37,323 nucleotides of DNA, taken from NCBI GenBank assembly GCA_001298575.1, contig LJCV01000306.1, positions 1 to 37,323 of the forward strand, written 5' to 3'. Origin of the DNA: Actinobacteria bacterium OK074 (GTDB lineage Bacteria; Actinomycetota; Actinomycetes; Streptomycetales; Streptomycetaceae). This document shows positions 14,668-22,931 of this stretch, one piece after another. Position numbers and translations under genes: made by a program. The notes under the pieces were generated by a model. The model did no database searches. It had not been told where the DNA came from and worked only from the letters and a program-made list of their open reading frames with translations. The stretch's first letter is position 1, and each line of letters begins with the position of its first letter.

Positions 14668-15622
14668 CCGCAACGCCCTCATAGCCGCCGCGCTGACCGC
14701 TTTGTCGCTGACGACGAGCGGCTGTGTCGTGGTGCACGGCGAGCGGGAAGTCCTGCCCGCGGCGACGAAGTCCGAGGCGACGCACGCCCTCGGCGGCTTC
14801 CTCTCCGCGTACAACAAGGCCCAGGCCGCCAACGACGGTTCGCTGGACGCCAGTCGGGAGACGGGCGCCCTTGAGGACATCGACGGGGCCAAGCTCACCG
14901 CCGCGAAGAAGATCGAACCGGGCGGCAACTCCGCCTACACACCAATGGAGTTCACCGACACCAAGGTGACGATCCCGAAGAAGGCGGGCTGGCCGCGCTG
15001 GTTCGTCACGGACTCCGCGTCCAACCGGGACAAGAACCGCTGGCTGCTCGTCTTCACCCGCGACACCATCAACTCCGTATGGCAGGTCGCCTACTTGACG
15101 GTGCTGTCGCCCGGTGACGTACCCGTGTTCAAGAAGGACGCGGACGGCTACGCGGAGCCGGTGAAGGCGTCCGACGCGACGCTGGCGGTGGCACCGGGCA
15201 AGCTGCCGAAGGCGTACGCGACGTATTTGCAGAAGGGCGGGAAGGCGTTCGCGGCGGGCCCGTTCACGACGACGATCCGCACCTCCCGGGCGGCGACCGC
15301 GGCCAAGCCGGGTCTTGCCCGGCAGTACGTCGACGAGCCGCTGACCGCGGGCGACTACGCGCCGCTGGGGCTGCGCACGAAGGACGGCGGCGCGCTGGTG
15401 TTCTTCGCCAGCCGCCACTACCAGAAGCAGACGGTCGCGGCGGGCGTGAACATCACGATCACCGACGCGAACATCAAGGCGCTGCTCTCCGGCGACGTGA
15501 AGACCTCCCTCACGCTGGAGACCGTGGCCAACCAGGCGGTGTACGACCCGGCGAAGGGCGACACCGGCTCGGTGGAGTTCCTGAGCCGGGTGAGCGGGCT
15601 GACCGGCGCCAAGGGGCAGTGA
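14627..15622 (+). CDS. Putative lipoprotein of unknown function, end of the efe operon
   Basis: A 331-residue secreted lipoprotein: a basic N-terminus (RRLRRRDR), hydrophobic stretch and lipobox TTSGC with C33. The mature region alternates strands and helices (SEATHALGGFLSAYNKAQ, WPRWFVTDS, WLLVFTRD, VWQVAYLTVL) and ends without a membrane segment. I recognise this as a conserved actinobacterial lipoprotein type but know no function. Its start lies inside efeU, 41 bases before the efeU stop, so it is translated from the same message and probably iron-regulated. A short hairpin follows. Confidence 0.8.
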   Translation: MTRDRSPRRLRRRDRNALIAAALTALSLTTSGCVVVHGEREVLPAATKSEATHALGGFLSAYNKAQAANDGSLDASRETGALEDIDGAKLTAAKKIEPGGNSAYTPMEFTDTKVTIPKKAGWPRWFVTDSASNRDKNRWLLVFTRDTINSVWQVAYLTVLSPGDVPVFKKDADGYAEPVKASDATLAVAPGKLPKAYATYLQKGGKAFAAGPFTTTIRTSRAATAAKPGLARQYVDEPLTAGDYAPLGLRTKDGGALVFFASRHYQKQTVAAGVNITITDANIKALLSGDVKTSLTLETVANQAVYDPAKGDTGSVEFLSRVSGLTGAKGQ

Positions 15623-15626
15623 ACCA

Positions 15627-15643
15627 GGGGGTGTTGAGCCCCC
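15627..15643. terminator. Short G/C hairpin between convergent genes
   Basis: GGGGG (15627-15631), loop TGTTGAG, then CCCCC (15639-15643) inside an eight-C run, five bases after the lipoprotein stop. It could serve both convergent transcripts. There is no T-run. Confidence 0.5.
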
Positions 15644-15658
15644 CCCGTCCACGGGGAG

Positions 15659-16396
15659 TCAGCCGCCGTGCGGCCAGGCCGCCACCGGTTCGCCGGTCTG
15701 GTCGTCGGCGTACCGCGCGCACGCGTCGGTGAGGGTCTCCAGGAGGGTGAGCGGGTCCGGGAGGGCGAACTCCGGGCCGCGGACCCAGACCACGGCCGCG
15801 TCGCCGGGCAGCGCGGCGGGCGGTACGAGGACGTAGGAGCCCCGGCAGTGCCAGCGCAGCCCGGGGTGTTCGTCCATCGTCTCGGGGTGGCAGTCCAGTT
15901 CGCACGGCCACCACTCGTCCTCGTCCTCGGGGGTGCCGCGGGTGAGGGTGAAGAAGAGCATCCGCCCGTCTCCGGTGACGGCGACCGGGCCGACCTCGAT
16001 ACCGGCGTCCAGCAGCCGTTCCAGGGCCTGTTCACCGGCCTCCAGCGGGACGTCGAGGACGTCGTGGACCATGCCGGTGGCGGTGATGAAGTTCGCCTGC
16101 GGCTGGTGGCGGGCCCAGCGTTCGATCTGCGCGCGGTCGGTGGTGGACTGCGTCTGCCAGGCGAACGAGACGGGGTGGCGGGCCGGGGTCGGACAGCCGA
16201 CGCGGTCGCAGGAACAGCGGTAGCCGACGGGGTGCGCGGCGGGCGCGAGGGGCAGTCCGGCACCGGCGGCGGCCAGCAACAGCGCCTCACGGCCGGCGTC
16301 GGCGACGGGGTCGGCGGGGTCCTTCGGGCGGCGGCCCCGCAGCCACTGGGAGACCCTGCCCTGCGCGGACGTACGACGGCCGAACCCTGCGCTCAT
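15659..16396 (-). CDS. Bifunctional primase/polymerase N-terminal domain-like protein
   Basis: A 245-residue stand-alone protein resembling the AEP primase-polymerase N-terminal domain often annotated in Streptomyces. Family-like parts are GYRCSCDRVGCPTPARHPVSFAW (a Cys/His cluster: C61, C63, C68, H74), then I..WARHQPQANFITATG and VHDVLDVP. In active prim-pols the last motif is DxD; here it reads DVP, so one metal-binding acid is missing and catalysis is doubtful. There is no helicase domain and no plasmid or phage gene nearby, so a replication role is not supported. GAGGGG precedes the ATG. It is convergent with the efe operon and may form a unit with the upstream methyltransferase gene. Confidence 0.7.
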   Translation of the reverse strand: MSAGFGRRTSAQGRVSQWLRGRRPKDPADPVADAGREALLLAAAGAGLPLAPAAHPVGYRCSCDRVGCPTPARHPVSFAWQTQSTTDRAQIERWARHQPQANFITATGMVHDVLDVPLEAGEQALERLLDAGIEVGPVAVTGDGRMLFFTLTRGTPEDEDEWWPCELDCHPETMDEHPGLRWHCRGSYVLVPPAALPGDAAVVWVRGPEFALPDPLTLLETLTDACARYADDQTGEPVAAWPHGG

Positions 16397-16481
16397 CTAT
16401 CCCCTCGCCTTACCGTGGTGCGGACAGCATGTGCCCCATGGTCGCACCATTGGGCGGCAGACGTGACCGGGGCCCCTGTTG

Positions 16482-17510
16482 TCACGCTGGGTGCCCGTCG
16501 TTCACGTCGTCGTCGTACGGCGGCCAGACGTCTCCCCACTCGGCGTCGCGGGCGGCCTTGTAGAGGGGCCCGTGCCGTTTGGTGACCGTCTCGCGGTGCA
16601 GGGGCGCGGCCCCGGTCGTGCACAGGTCGAGCAGGACCTGGCCCTTGCGGATCTGCGGGCGGCGGACGACGCGGGCGGCGGCGGGTTCGAGGGGCGCGCG
16701 GGTCGCGGCGAGGTAGCTGAACTTCTCGTCCTCGTACGGCAGTGAGCCGCCCTTGACCTGCCGGTGCAGTGACGAACGGCTCACCCGGGCGGAGAAGTGG
16801 CACCAGTCCTGGCCGGGGGCGATGGGGCAGGAGTCGCTGTGCGGGCAGGGGGCGGCGATGCGGAACCCGGCGGCGGTCAGGCGGTCGCGGGCGGCGAGGA
16901 CGCGGGCGTAGCCGTCGGGGGTGCCGGGTTCGACGATGACGACGGCCCCGGCGTCCCCGACGGCGGTCGCGGCGGTGTCGACGAGGGCGGCGCGGTCGGA
17001 TTCGCTCAGCTCGTTGAGGACGTAGGAGACGGTGACGAGATCAGTGCTCTCGATGGAGAGCGCTGCTCCGATACGAGAGCGCTGCCAGCGCACGGCGTCC
17101 TTGAGCGCGGGGTGCGCGGCGGCGATCTCGCGCCCCAGCGCGAGCGCGGGCTCGGCCCAGTCGAGCACGGTCACCGCCCGCTCCCCGCCCCACACGGCCT
17201 GCGCGGCCCAGGTCGCGGCGCCGGTCCCGCCGCCGACGTCCACCTGGCTCCCGGGCACCCAGCCGGGCACGGCGTCCGCGAACGCGGCCAGCGCGGCCCG
17301 CACGGCCTCGAAGGTCGCGGGCATCCGGTAGGCGGCGTACGCGGCCACGTCGGAACGGTCCCGCAGCACGGGCGCGTGCGTGGGCGTCCGCCCCCGGTAG
17401 TTGGCGATCAGCCGCTCCACGGCCGCCGCGGCCTGCCGCGGCGGCAACCCGCCGACCAGCCCGTCGAGGGCGGCACGGAGGGAGTCGGCGGGGGCGAGGG
17501 GGGCGTTCAC
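16482..17510 (-). CDS. Rsm22-type small-subunit ribosomal methyltransferase-like protein
   Basis: A class I SAM-dependent methyltransferase fold of the Rsm22 family, 342 residues. The SAM site is DVGGGTG (91-97), with LDWAEPALALGREIA as the next strand and DLVTVSYVLNEL as motif IV. A cysteine cluster CPHSDSCPIAPGQDWCHF (C222, C228, C237) matches the likely Fe-S or zinc site of mitochondrial Rsm22. The family is linked to ribosomal small-subunit assembly; the bacterial substrate is not established. Codons 147-158 (IGAALSIESTDL) use triplets rare in the rest of the gene and contain GAGAGC/GCTCTC palindromes. Confidence 0.85.
   Translation of the reverse strand: MNAPLAPADSLRAALDGLVGGLPPRQAAAAVERLIANYRGRTPTHAPVLRDRSDVAAYAAYRMPATFEAVRAALAAFADAVPGWVPGSQVDVGGGTGAATWAAQAVWGGERAVTVLDWAEPALALGREIAAAHPALKDAVRWQRSRIGAALSIESTDLVTVSYVLNELSESDRAALVDTAATAVGDAGAVVIVEPGTPDGYARVLAARDRLTAAGFRIAAPCPHSDSCPIAPGQDWCHFSARVSRSSLHRQVKGGSLPYEDEKFSYLAATRAPLEPAAARVVRRPQIRKGQVLLDLCTTGAAPLHRETVTKRHGPLYKAARDAEWGDVWPPYDDDVNDGHPA
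17041..17090. repeat. GAGAGC/GCTCTC palindrome island inside the Rsm22-like gene
   Basis: Within 50 bases are GCTCTC (17046-17051), GGAGAGCGCTGCTCC (17055-17069) and GAGAGCGCT (17075-17083). On the coding strand GGAGCAGCGCTCTCC is nearly the same as two 15-mers in the oxidoreductase gene near 20776 and 20815. The encoded residues look normal for the family, so the oddity is at codon level. Confidence 0.6.
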
Positions 17511-17539
17511 GGGGTGATTCTACGAGGGGGAACAGAACG

Positions 17540-18670
17540 TCATGTGCCTCGTAGCGCCCGCGCCATCCGCGTGCCCGCCGCCACCCGCAGCCGGTTGTCC
17601 GCGGGGCGGCGGCGGGGGTGGACCGTGTTCGCGAGGAGGACCAGGAACGTGCCCGTGTCCGGGTCCAGGACCAGTGACGTGCCCGTGAAGCCCGTGTGGC
17701 CCGCCGCGCCCTTGCCCGCCAACTCGCCCATGAACCACGGCTGGTCGACGGCGAAGCCCAACCCCGGTGCGGTCAGCATGAGTTCGACGAGGTCGGGGCC
17801 GAGGATGCGGGCGGGGCCGTAGGAGCCGCCCGCCAGCAGGGTGCGGCCGAAGACGGCGAGGTCGTGGGCGGTGGCGAACAGGCCCGCGTGCCCGGCGACG
17901 CCGCCGAGCGCCCAGGCGTTCTCGTCGTGGACGACACCGCGCAGCATCCCGCGGTTCGCCTTCGCCCACGGCCGCCGCGGGGCCGCGGTGGCCGCGGCGC
18001 CGGGGCAGGGCCCGAAGGAGGTCGACGTCATGCCGAGCGGGCGGGTGATGCCGTCGCGGACGAGGACGTCCAGCGTGCGGCCCGTCACCCGCTCCAACAG
18101 GTGTTGCAGGATCAGCGGGTTGAGGTCCGAGTAGCAGTACGTGCCGGGGACGCCGACCGGGGCCTCGGCGCGCAGCAGCCGCAGCCGTTCCTCGTCCGAC
18201 GCGCAGGCGTACAGCGGGAGTTCGGGGCGCAGCCCGGAGGTGTGGGTGAGCAACTGCCGTACCGTCACGCCGTGTCGGGCCGCCGCGCGGAAGTCGGGCA
18301 GGTAGGCGCCGACGCGGGCGTCGATGCCGAGGGTGCCGCGTTCGAGCTGCTGCACCACGCAGGTGGCGGTGAAGAGTTTGGTGAGGGAGGCGATGTCGAA
18401 GGGGGTGTGCACGGTCATCGGTACCCGTGCCGCGGGCGGGAGTTCGACGCCGGTGTCGGTCCGCTCGTCGTAGGCGGAGTAGCGGACCGCCCAGCCCGCG
18501 GCCTCCGCGACGGCGATGACCGGGCCGCGGCCCGCCACCACGACGACGCCCGCCGCCCAGGGGTGCGGTCCGCTCACGGCGTCGCTCACCTCGCGGACGA
18601 GCAGGCGCAGTTCCCCGGCGTCGAGTCCTGCCTTCTCCGGGGTGTCCTCGCGCAGTCTCGGCGCGCTCAG
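17540..18670 (-). CDS. Serine hydrolase, class C beta-lactamase fold
   Basis: Penicillin-binding/beta-lactamase-fold hydrolase of about 376 residues: SxxK nucleophile motif SLTK (S95, K98 from the CTG), YSDLN as the Tyr-x-Asn motif, LLTHTSGL, and GHTGFTGT near the end in place of KTG. There is no signal peptide, so it is probably cytosolic or an esterase-like member and not a resistance enzyme. The start is unsettled. Family-like sequence already begins at SAPRLREDTPEKAGL, immediately after a CTG that overlaps the stop of the exporter upstream (CTGA) and follows GGAGGAGAG. The next in-frame GTG (18589) would cut 27 residues of the domain, and an upstream GTG lies inside the exporter. Coupled translation from CTG, TTG-like, is the best reading. 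Confidence 0.8.
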   Translation of the reverse strand: MSAPRLREDTPEKAGLDAGELRLLVREVSDAVSGPHPWAAGVVVVAGRGPVIAVAEAAGWAVRYSAYDERTDTGVELPPAARVPMTVHTPFDIASLTKLFTATCVVQQLERGTLGIDARVGAYLPDFRAAARHGVTVRQLLTHTSGLRPELPLYACASDEERLRLLRAEAPVGVPGTYCYSDLNPLILQHLLERVTGRTLDVLVRDGITRPLGMTSTSFGPCPGAAATAAPRRPWAKANRGMLRGVVHDENAWALGGVAGHAGLFATAHDLAVFGRTLLAGGSYGPARILGPDLVELMLTAPGLGFAVDQPWFMGELAGKGAAGHTGFTGTSLVLDPDTGTFLVLLANTVHPRRRPADNRLRVAAGTRMARALRGT

Positions 18671-20070
18671 CTCTCCTCCACCAGGCTCCCGGCCGCGCCC
18701 GGGCCGGTGAGTCCCCCGCCCTGCGCGCCCGTACGTCTGTTCCAGGGACGGCACAGTGTCACGAAGCAGGCGACCGCCACCAGTACGGCGGCCAGTTGGA
18801 CCAACGCCATGGGGACGGCGGTGTGTTCGCCCGCGATGCCGACGAGCGGCGAGGCGACCGCGCCGATGAGGAAGGAGGAGGTGCCAAGGAGCGCGGACGC
18901 GGCCCCGGCGGCGTGCCGGGTGCGCAGCAGCGCGAGGGACTGGGCGTTGGGCAGCGCCAGGCTCATCGCGGACATCAGCACGAACAGCGCGACGGCGACC
19001 GGCACCAGCCCGACCTCGCCGAACGCGCCGGTGGACATCAGCAGCAGCGCGACCGCGGCCAGCGTGATGACCGCGAGGCCGGCCCCGATCACCTTGTCGA
19101 GCCCGACCCGGCCCACCAGGACCTTGCCGTTGATCTGGCCGACGATCACCAGGCCCACGGAGTTGACGCCGAAGAGCAGGCTGTACGTCTGCGGGGAGGC
19201 GCCGTAGATGTCCTGGACGACGAACGGGGAGGCCGCGATGTACGCGAAGAGCGCGGCGAAGGTGAAGCCGCCGGTGAGGACGTAGCCGGTGAAGACGCGG
19301 TCGGCGATCAGGGTCCGCATGGCGTGCAGGGCCTCGCCGACGCCGTCCGCGCCGCCCTCGGCCGGGGCCAGCGTCTCGGGCAGCCGGACCCACACCAGCG
19401 CGGTGAGCGCGATCCCGACGACCGTCAGCAGCGCGAAGACGCCCCGCCAGTCCGTCCAGCGCAGGATCTGGCCGCCGATGAGCGGGGCGATGATCGGGGC
19501 GACCCCGGAGATCAGCATCAGGGTGGAGAAGAACCGGGCCATGGCGAGGCCGTCGTACAGGTCGCGGACGACGGCGCGGGCGATCACTATCCCGGCCGAG
19601 CCCGCGAGCCCCTGCACGAGCCGGAAGGCGACCAGGAACCCGATGTCGGGCGCGAAGGCGCAGAGCACGGTGGCGACGACGTAGACGACGAGCCCGGCCA
19701 GCAGGGGTCGGCGGCGGCCCCAGCGGTCGCTCATCGGGCCGACGACCAGTTGCCCGAGCGCCATGCCGAGGAGGCAGGCGGTGAGGGTGAGCTGGACGGT
19801 CGCGGCGGGCGCGTGCAGCGAGTCGGTGACCTCGGGCAGGGACGGCAGGTACATGTCCATCGCCAGCGGGGGCGTGGCGGTGAGGGCGCCGAGGAGGAAG
19901 GTGACGAGGAGGCCGATCCGGCGGTCGGCCGCGGGGGCCGTCGCGGGTACGGGGGCGGTCGCGGCCGGGGGCACTTTCGGCTCCGTGACCGCCTGGCGCA
20001 CGGCCGGGGCGTCGGTGCGGTGTCCCTCGGGTTCTTCCTGTTCCCGCGTGGTGCGGCCACGCTCGGGCAT
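18667..20070 (-). CDS. Bcr/CflA-type multidrug MFS exporter
   Basis: Drug:proton antiporter with twelve helices, 467 residues. Family marks are PPLAMDMYLPSLPEV after helix 1, the motif-A loop GPMSDRWGRRRPLL, and RLVQGLAGSAGIVIARAVVRDLYDG. A hydrophilic N-terminal extension of about 50 residues (ERGRTTREQEEPEGHRTD, then Pro/Ala-rich) comes before helix 1. The ATG at 20070 has AGGGAGG close upstream, which decides against the longer frame. The stop overlaps the serine hydrolase start. A 96-bp divergent gap separates it from the oxidoreductase. Substrate unknown. Confidence 0.9.
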   Translation of the reverse strand: MPERGRTTREQEEPEGHRTDAPAVRQAVTEPKVPPAATAPVPATAPAADRRIGLLVTFLLGALTATPPLAMDMYLPSLPEVTDSLHAPAATVQLTLTACLLGMALGQLVVGPMSDRWGRRRPLLAGLVVYVVATVLCAFAPDIGFLVAFRLVQGLAGSAGIVIARAVVRDLYDGLAMARFFSTLMLISGVAPIIAPLIGGQILRWTDWRGVFALLTVVGIALTALVWVRLPETLAPAEGGADGVGEALHAMRTLIADRVFTGYVLTGGFTFAALFAYIAASPFVVQDIYGASPQTYSLLFGVNSVGLVIVGQINGKVLVGRVGLDKVIGAGLAVITLAAVALLLMSTGAFGEVGLVPVAVALFVLMSAMSLALPNAQSLALLRTRHAAGAASALLGTSSFLIGAVASPLVGIAGEHTAVPMALVQLAAVLVAVACFVTLCRPWNRRTGAQGGGLTGPGAAGSLVEES

Positions 20071-20166
20071 GTGCCCTCCCTTTTCGATCGTCGCGCGACC
20101 TATGCTCTCAGCCCGGACGGGTCGCCGGGCAGAGGGCCCAATGGGTGGACAGCGACAGGGGTGCAC

Positions 20167-21171
20167 ATGGTGGGCAGTGGAGACGGCCGGGTCAGGTGGG
20201 GGATTCTCGCCACGGGCGGGATCGCCGCGAAGTTCGCGGGGGACCTCGTGGACCTGCCGGACGCGGAACTGGTCGCGGTGGCCTCGCGCAGCGAGGAGTC
20301 CGCGCGGGAGTTCGCCGACCGCTTCGGGATCCCGCGCGCGTACGGCGACTGGGGTGCCCTCGCGCGCGACGAGGACGTCGACGTCGTGTACGTCGCCACC
20401 CCGCACGCGGCGCACCGGGCCGCGGCCGGGCTCTGCCTGGAGGCCGGCCGGAACGTGCTGTGCGAGAAGGCGTTCACGCTGAACGTCCGCGAGGCCGAGG
20501 AACTGGTCGCGCTGGCGAAGGGGCGCGGCAGCTTCCTGATGGAGGGCATGTGGACGTACTGCCATCCGCTGGTACGGAAGCTGAAGGCGCTGGTGGACGA
20601 CGGGGCGATCGGTGAAGTCCGCACCGTGCAGGCGGACTTCGGCCTGGAGGGGCCGTTCCCGCCCGCGCACCGGCTGCGGGACCCGGCGCAGGGCGGGGGC
20701 GCGCTCCTCGACCTCGGGGTGTACCCGATCTCGTTCGCCCAGCTGCTGCTCGGCGAGCCGTCGGACGTGGTCGCGAGAGCAGTGCTCTCCAAAGAGAGCA
20801 TCGATCTCCAGACCGGAGCACTGCTCTCCTGGGAGAGCGGCGCTCTCGCTTCAGTGCACTGCTCCCTCACCGGCGGCACCCCCACCACCGCCACGGTCAC
20901 CGGCACCCGCGGCCGCATCGACGTCCCCTCCGCCTTCTTCTGCCCGGACCACATCACCCTCCACCGCACAGGCCACCCCTCGGAACGCTTCGACCTGACT
21001 CCGCAGGACGGCCCCGCCAACACCTTCCGCCACGAGGCGACGGAGGTGATGCGGGCGCTGCGGGCGGGCGAGACGGAGTCGGCACTGGTGCCGCTGGAGG
21101 GGACGCTGGCGGTGATGAGGACGATGGACAGGATCAGGGAGCAGATCGGCGTGAGCTATCCCGGGGAATGA
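20167..21171 (+). CDS. Gfo/Idh/MocA-family oxidoreductase
   Basis: NAD(P)-dependent oxidoreductase acting on a sugar or related polyol, 334 residues. The Rossmann start is RWGILATGGIAAKF. CEKAFTLN (99-106) holds the family EKP-type lysine (K101). The C-terminal sheet domain includes GGGALLDLGVYPISFAQLLLG, the catalytic-region motif of dihydrodiol-dehydrogenase-like members, and VHCSLTGGTPTTATVTGTRG. The ATG at 20167 has AGGGG at 20156-20160; a GTG at 20161 is the alternative. Residues 203-230 are encoded by an unusual run of rare codons (AGA, AAA, GAT, GGA, GCA, TCA) with strong palindromes. The substrate cannot be told from context. Confidence 0.88.
   Translation: MVGSGDGRVRWGILATGGIAAKFAGDLVDLPDAELVAVASRSEESAREFADRFGIPRAYGDWGALARDEDVDVVYVATPHAAHRAAAGLCLEAGRNVLCEKAFTLNVREAEELVALAKGRGSFLMEGMWTYCHPLVRKLKALVDDGAIGEVRTVQADFGLEGPFPPAHRLRDPAQGGGALLDLGVYPISFAQLLLGEPSDVVARAVLSKESIDLQTGALLSWESGALASVHCSLTGGTPTTATVTGTRGRIDVPSAFFCPDHITLHRTGHPSERFDLTPQDGPANTFRHEATEVMRALRAGETESALVPLEGTLAVMRTMDRIREQIGVSYPGE
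20775..20847. repeat. Array of GAGAGC/GCTCTC palindromes inside the oxidoreductase gene
   Basis: Three near-perfect palindromes with a single central base: GAGAGCAGTGCTCTC (20775-20789), GAGCACTGCTC (20816-20826) and GAGAGCGGCGCTCTC (20833-20847). Two 15-mers, AGAGCAGTGCTCTCC (20776) and GGAGCACTGCTCTCC (20815), are offset by 39 bp and each is followed by three bases and GAGAGC. They resemble LacI-family operators in style but lie in coding sequence. Confidence 0.65.
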
Positions 21172-21186
21172 CTCACAACTCCCGGC

Positions 21187-21256
21187 ACCCCTGCGCTTTT
21201 AGGGGCGCGGGGCTGTGTCTGATGTGCGGCTCCGCCGCGTGGGCGCGAGCAACCCC
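21187..21256. repeat. Dispersed repeat element, partial copy C (right half)
   Basis: The segment from CCCCTGCGCTTTTAGGGGC to GGGCGCGAGCAACCCCC is nearly the same as 267-334 of copy A, including ATGCGGCT/GTGCGGCT and CCGCCGCGTGGGCGCGAGC. Only the right half is present. It fills the gap between the convergent oxidoreductase and phosphatase genes, where a bidirectional terminator would be expected. Confidence 0.75.
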
Positions 21257-21284
21257 CACTCACCCGCACCCCGCAACGCACCCG

Positions 21285-22931
21285 TCACACCCCCTTCAAC
21301 CCCGGATCCCCCACCTCCGCGACAAAGGAAGCCACGGTGGACAAGGCACCCCCCGGCGCCGTCACGTAAGGCACCACCTTGAAGTCGACCCGGGCAGCCT
21401 CCCGCCCCAACCCCACCGTCGCGTACCCCCGCCGCCCGTCATAGAACTTGAGGTGGGGGTTGGCGGCAAGATACGTGGCCCAGTTGGCAGGCCGCGCAAC
21501 CCCGTCCCGCCCGCTGGAAATGGACGAAGCCACCACCTCCGTCCCCAGGACCCGCGACCCCGGATCATCGAAGTCGTCCTTGATGTCGAACGCGTACCCG
21601 ACGTGGACGTCCCCGGTCAGCACCATGAAGTTCGCAACACCCGCACTCTTCACCCCGGCCAACACCCGCCCCCGCGACGCCCGATACCCGTCCCACGCGT
21701 CCATCGACACCTTCGCCACCGCGTTCAGATCCAACTTCCGCTGCGAAAAGGTGACTTGCTGCGGAACGACGTTCCACAGCGCCCGGGACCGCCGCCACCC
21801 GTCGAGCAACCACCGCTCCTGCGCGTCGCCGGTGATCGTGCGGGCGGGATCGTCGACGACCGGCCCGGGCAGCTGCGCCCCGTCGCCGTACGCCTGGTCG
21901 GACCGGTACTGGCGGGTGTCGAGGATGTCGAACTGGGCGAGCCGGCCCCAGTGCAGCCGCCGGTACAGGCGGGCGTCGGGGCCGACCGGGAGTTGCGGTG
22001 CCCGCAGCGGCAGGTTCTCCCAGTACGCGCGGTACGCGGCGGCGCGGCGCAACAGGAACTCCTCGGGCGGGTCGTCGTTCTCGGAGGTGTCGTCGGCGTA
22101 GTTGTTCTCGGTCTCGTGGTCGTCCCAGGTGACGACGAAGGGGTGGGCGGCGTCGGCGGCGCGCAGGTCGGGGTCGGTCTTGTAGAGGGCGTACCGCAGC
22201 CGGTATTCCTCCAGGGTGACGGTCTCGCGGTTGAACAGGTCGGGCAGTACGCGGTCGGTGTAGTTCCGGTAGCCCCCGGCCGAGTTGACGGCGTACTCGT
22301 AGAGGTAGTCGCCGAGGTGGAAGACCACGTCGACGTCGTCCTGGGCGAGGTGGCCGTACGCGGTGAAGTACCCGTCGTGGTACGCCTGGCAGGAGACGGC
22401 GGCGAGGCGGAGGTCCGGGGTGGGGCGGGCCGAGACGGCGGGGGCGGTGCGGGTGCGGCCGGTCTCGCTGATCCAACTCCCGGTGCGGAAGCGGTAGTAG
22501 TACACGCGGCCGGGTTCGAGGTGGCCGACCTCGGCGTGCACGGTGTGCTGGAACTCGGGGTGTGCGGTGGCGGTGCCGCGTCCGGCGACCCGCAGGAAGC
22601 GTTCGTCGTGGGCCAACTCCCAGCGGACGTGCACCCGTTGGGCGGGCAGGCCGCCGTCGGCCTGGTAGGGCTGCGGGGCGAGGCGGGGCCAGAGCAGGAC
22701 GGAGGACGGCAGCGGGTCGCCGGACGCGACGCCGAGGGTGAAGGGGTCGGAGGTGATCCGGGCCGGGTCGAGTTCGGCGGCGGCGGCCGTGCGGGCGCCG
22801 GGCAGGTCGACGGCGAAGGCGAGCGCGACGGCCGCGGCGGTGCCGGTGAGGAACCGGCGGCGGCCCAAGTGGCGGGCGGCGGCGCGGAGTTCGGGGGCGT
22901 GGCGCGAGGGTTGCCGGGCTGCGGGTGTCAT
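21285..22931 (-). CDS. phoD: PhoD-type alkaline phosphatase, Tat-exported
   Basis: Extracellular Ca/Fe-dependent phosphodiesterase/alkaline phosphatase, 548 residues. Tat signal HLGRRRFLTGTAAAVALAFA (21-40), then the PhoD N-terminal domain (ASGDPLPSSVLLWPRL). Metal-site motifs: SCQAYHDG, HLGDYLYEY, VTWDDHETENNYAD and LTGDVHVGYAFD. All expected ligands are in place. GGGGAG precedes the ATG at 22931; the longer open frame upstream is a shadow. Members are often PhoP-regulated, but I could not find clear PHO-box repeats before it. The C-terminal third has a codon pattern with more G/C-run triplets than the centre. Confidence 0.92.
   Translation of the reverse strand: MTPAARQPSRHAPELRAAARHLGRRRFLTGTAAAVALAFAVDLPGARTAAAAELDPARITSDPFTLGVASGDPLPSSVLLWPRLAPQPYQADGGLPAQRVHVRWELAHDERFLRVAGRGTATAHPEFQHTVHAEVGHLEPGRVYYYRFRTGSWISETGRTRTAPAVSARPTPDLRLAAVSCQAYHDGYFTAYGHLAQDDVDVVFHLGDYLYEYAVNSAGGYRNYTDRVLPDLFNRETVTLEEYRLRYALYKTDPDLRAADAAHPFVVTWDDHETENNYADDTSENDDPPEEFLLRRAAAYRAYWENLPLRAPQLPVGPDARLYRRLHWGRLAQFDILDTRQYRSDQAYGDGAQLPGPVVDDPARTITGDAQERWLLDGWRRSRALWNVVPQQVTFSQRKLDLNAVAKVSMDAWDGYRASRGRVLAGVKSAGVANFMVLTGDVHVGYAFDIKDDFDDPGSRVLGTEVVASSISSGRDGVARPANWATYLAANPHLKFYDGRRGYATVGLGREAARVDFKVVPYVTAPGGALSTVASFVAEVGDPGLKGV

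Noticed and set aside
15659..16396. Integrated plasmid or phage replication module
   Set aside because: The primase-like gene stands alone: no integrase, attachment site, helicase or tRNA is near it.
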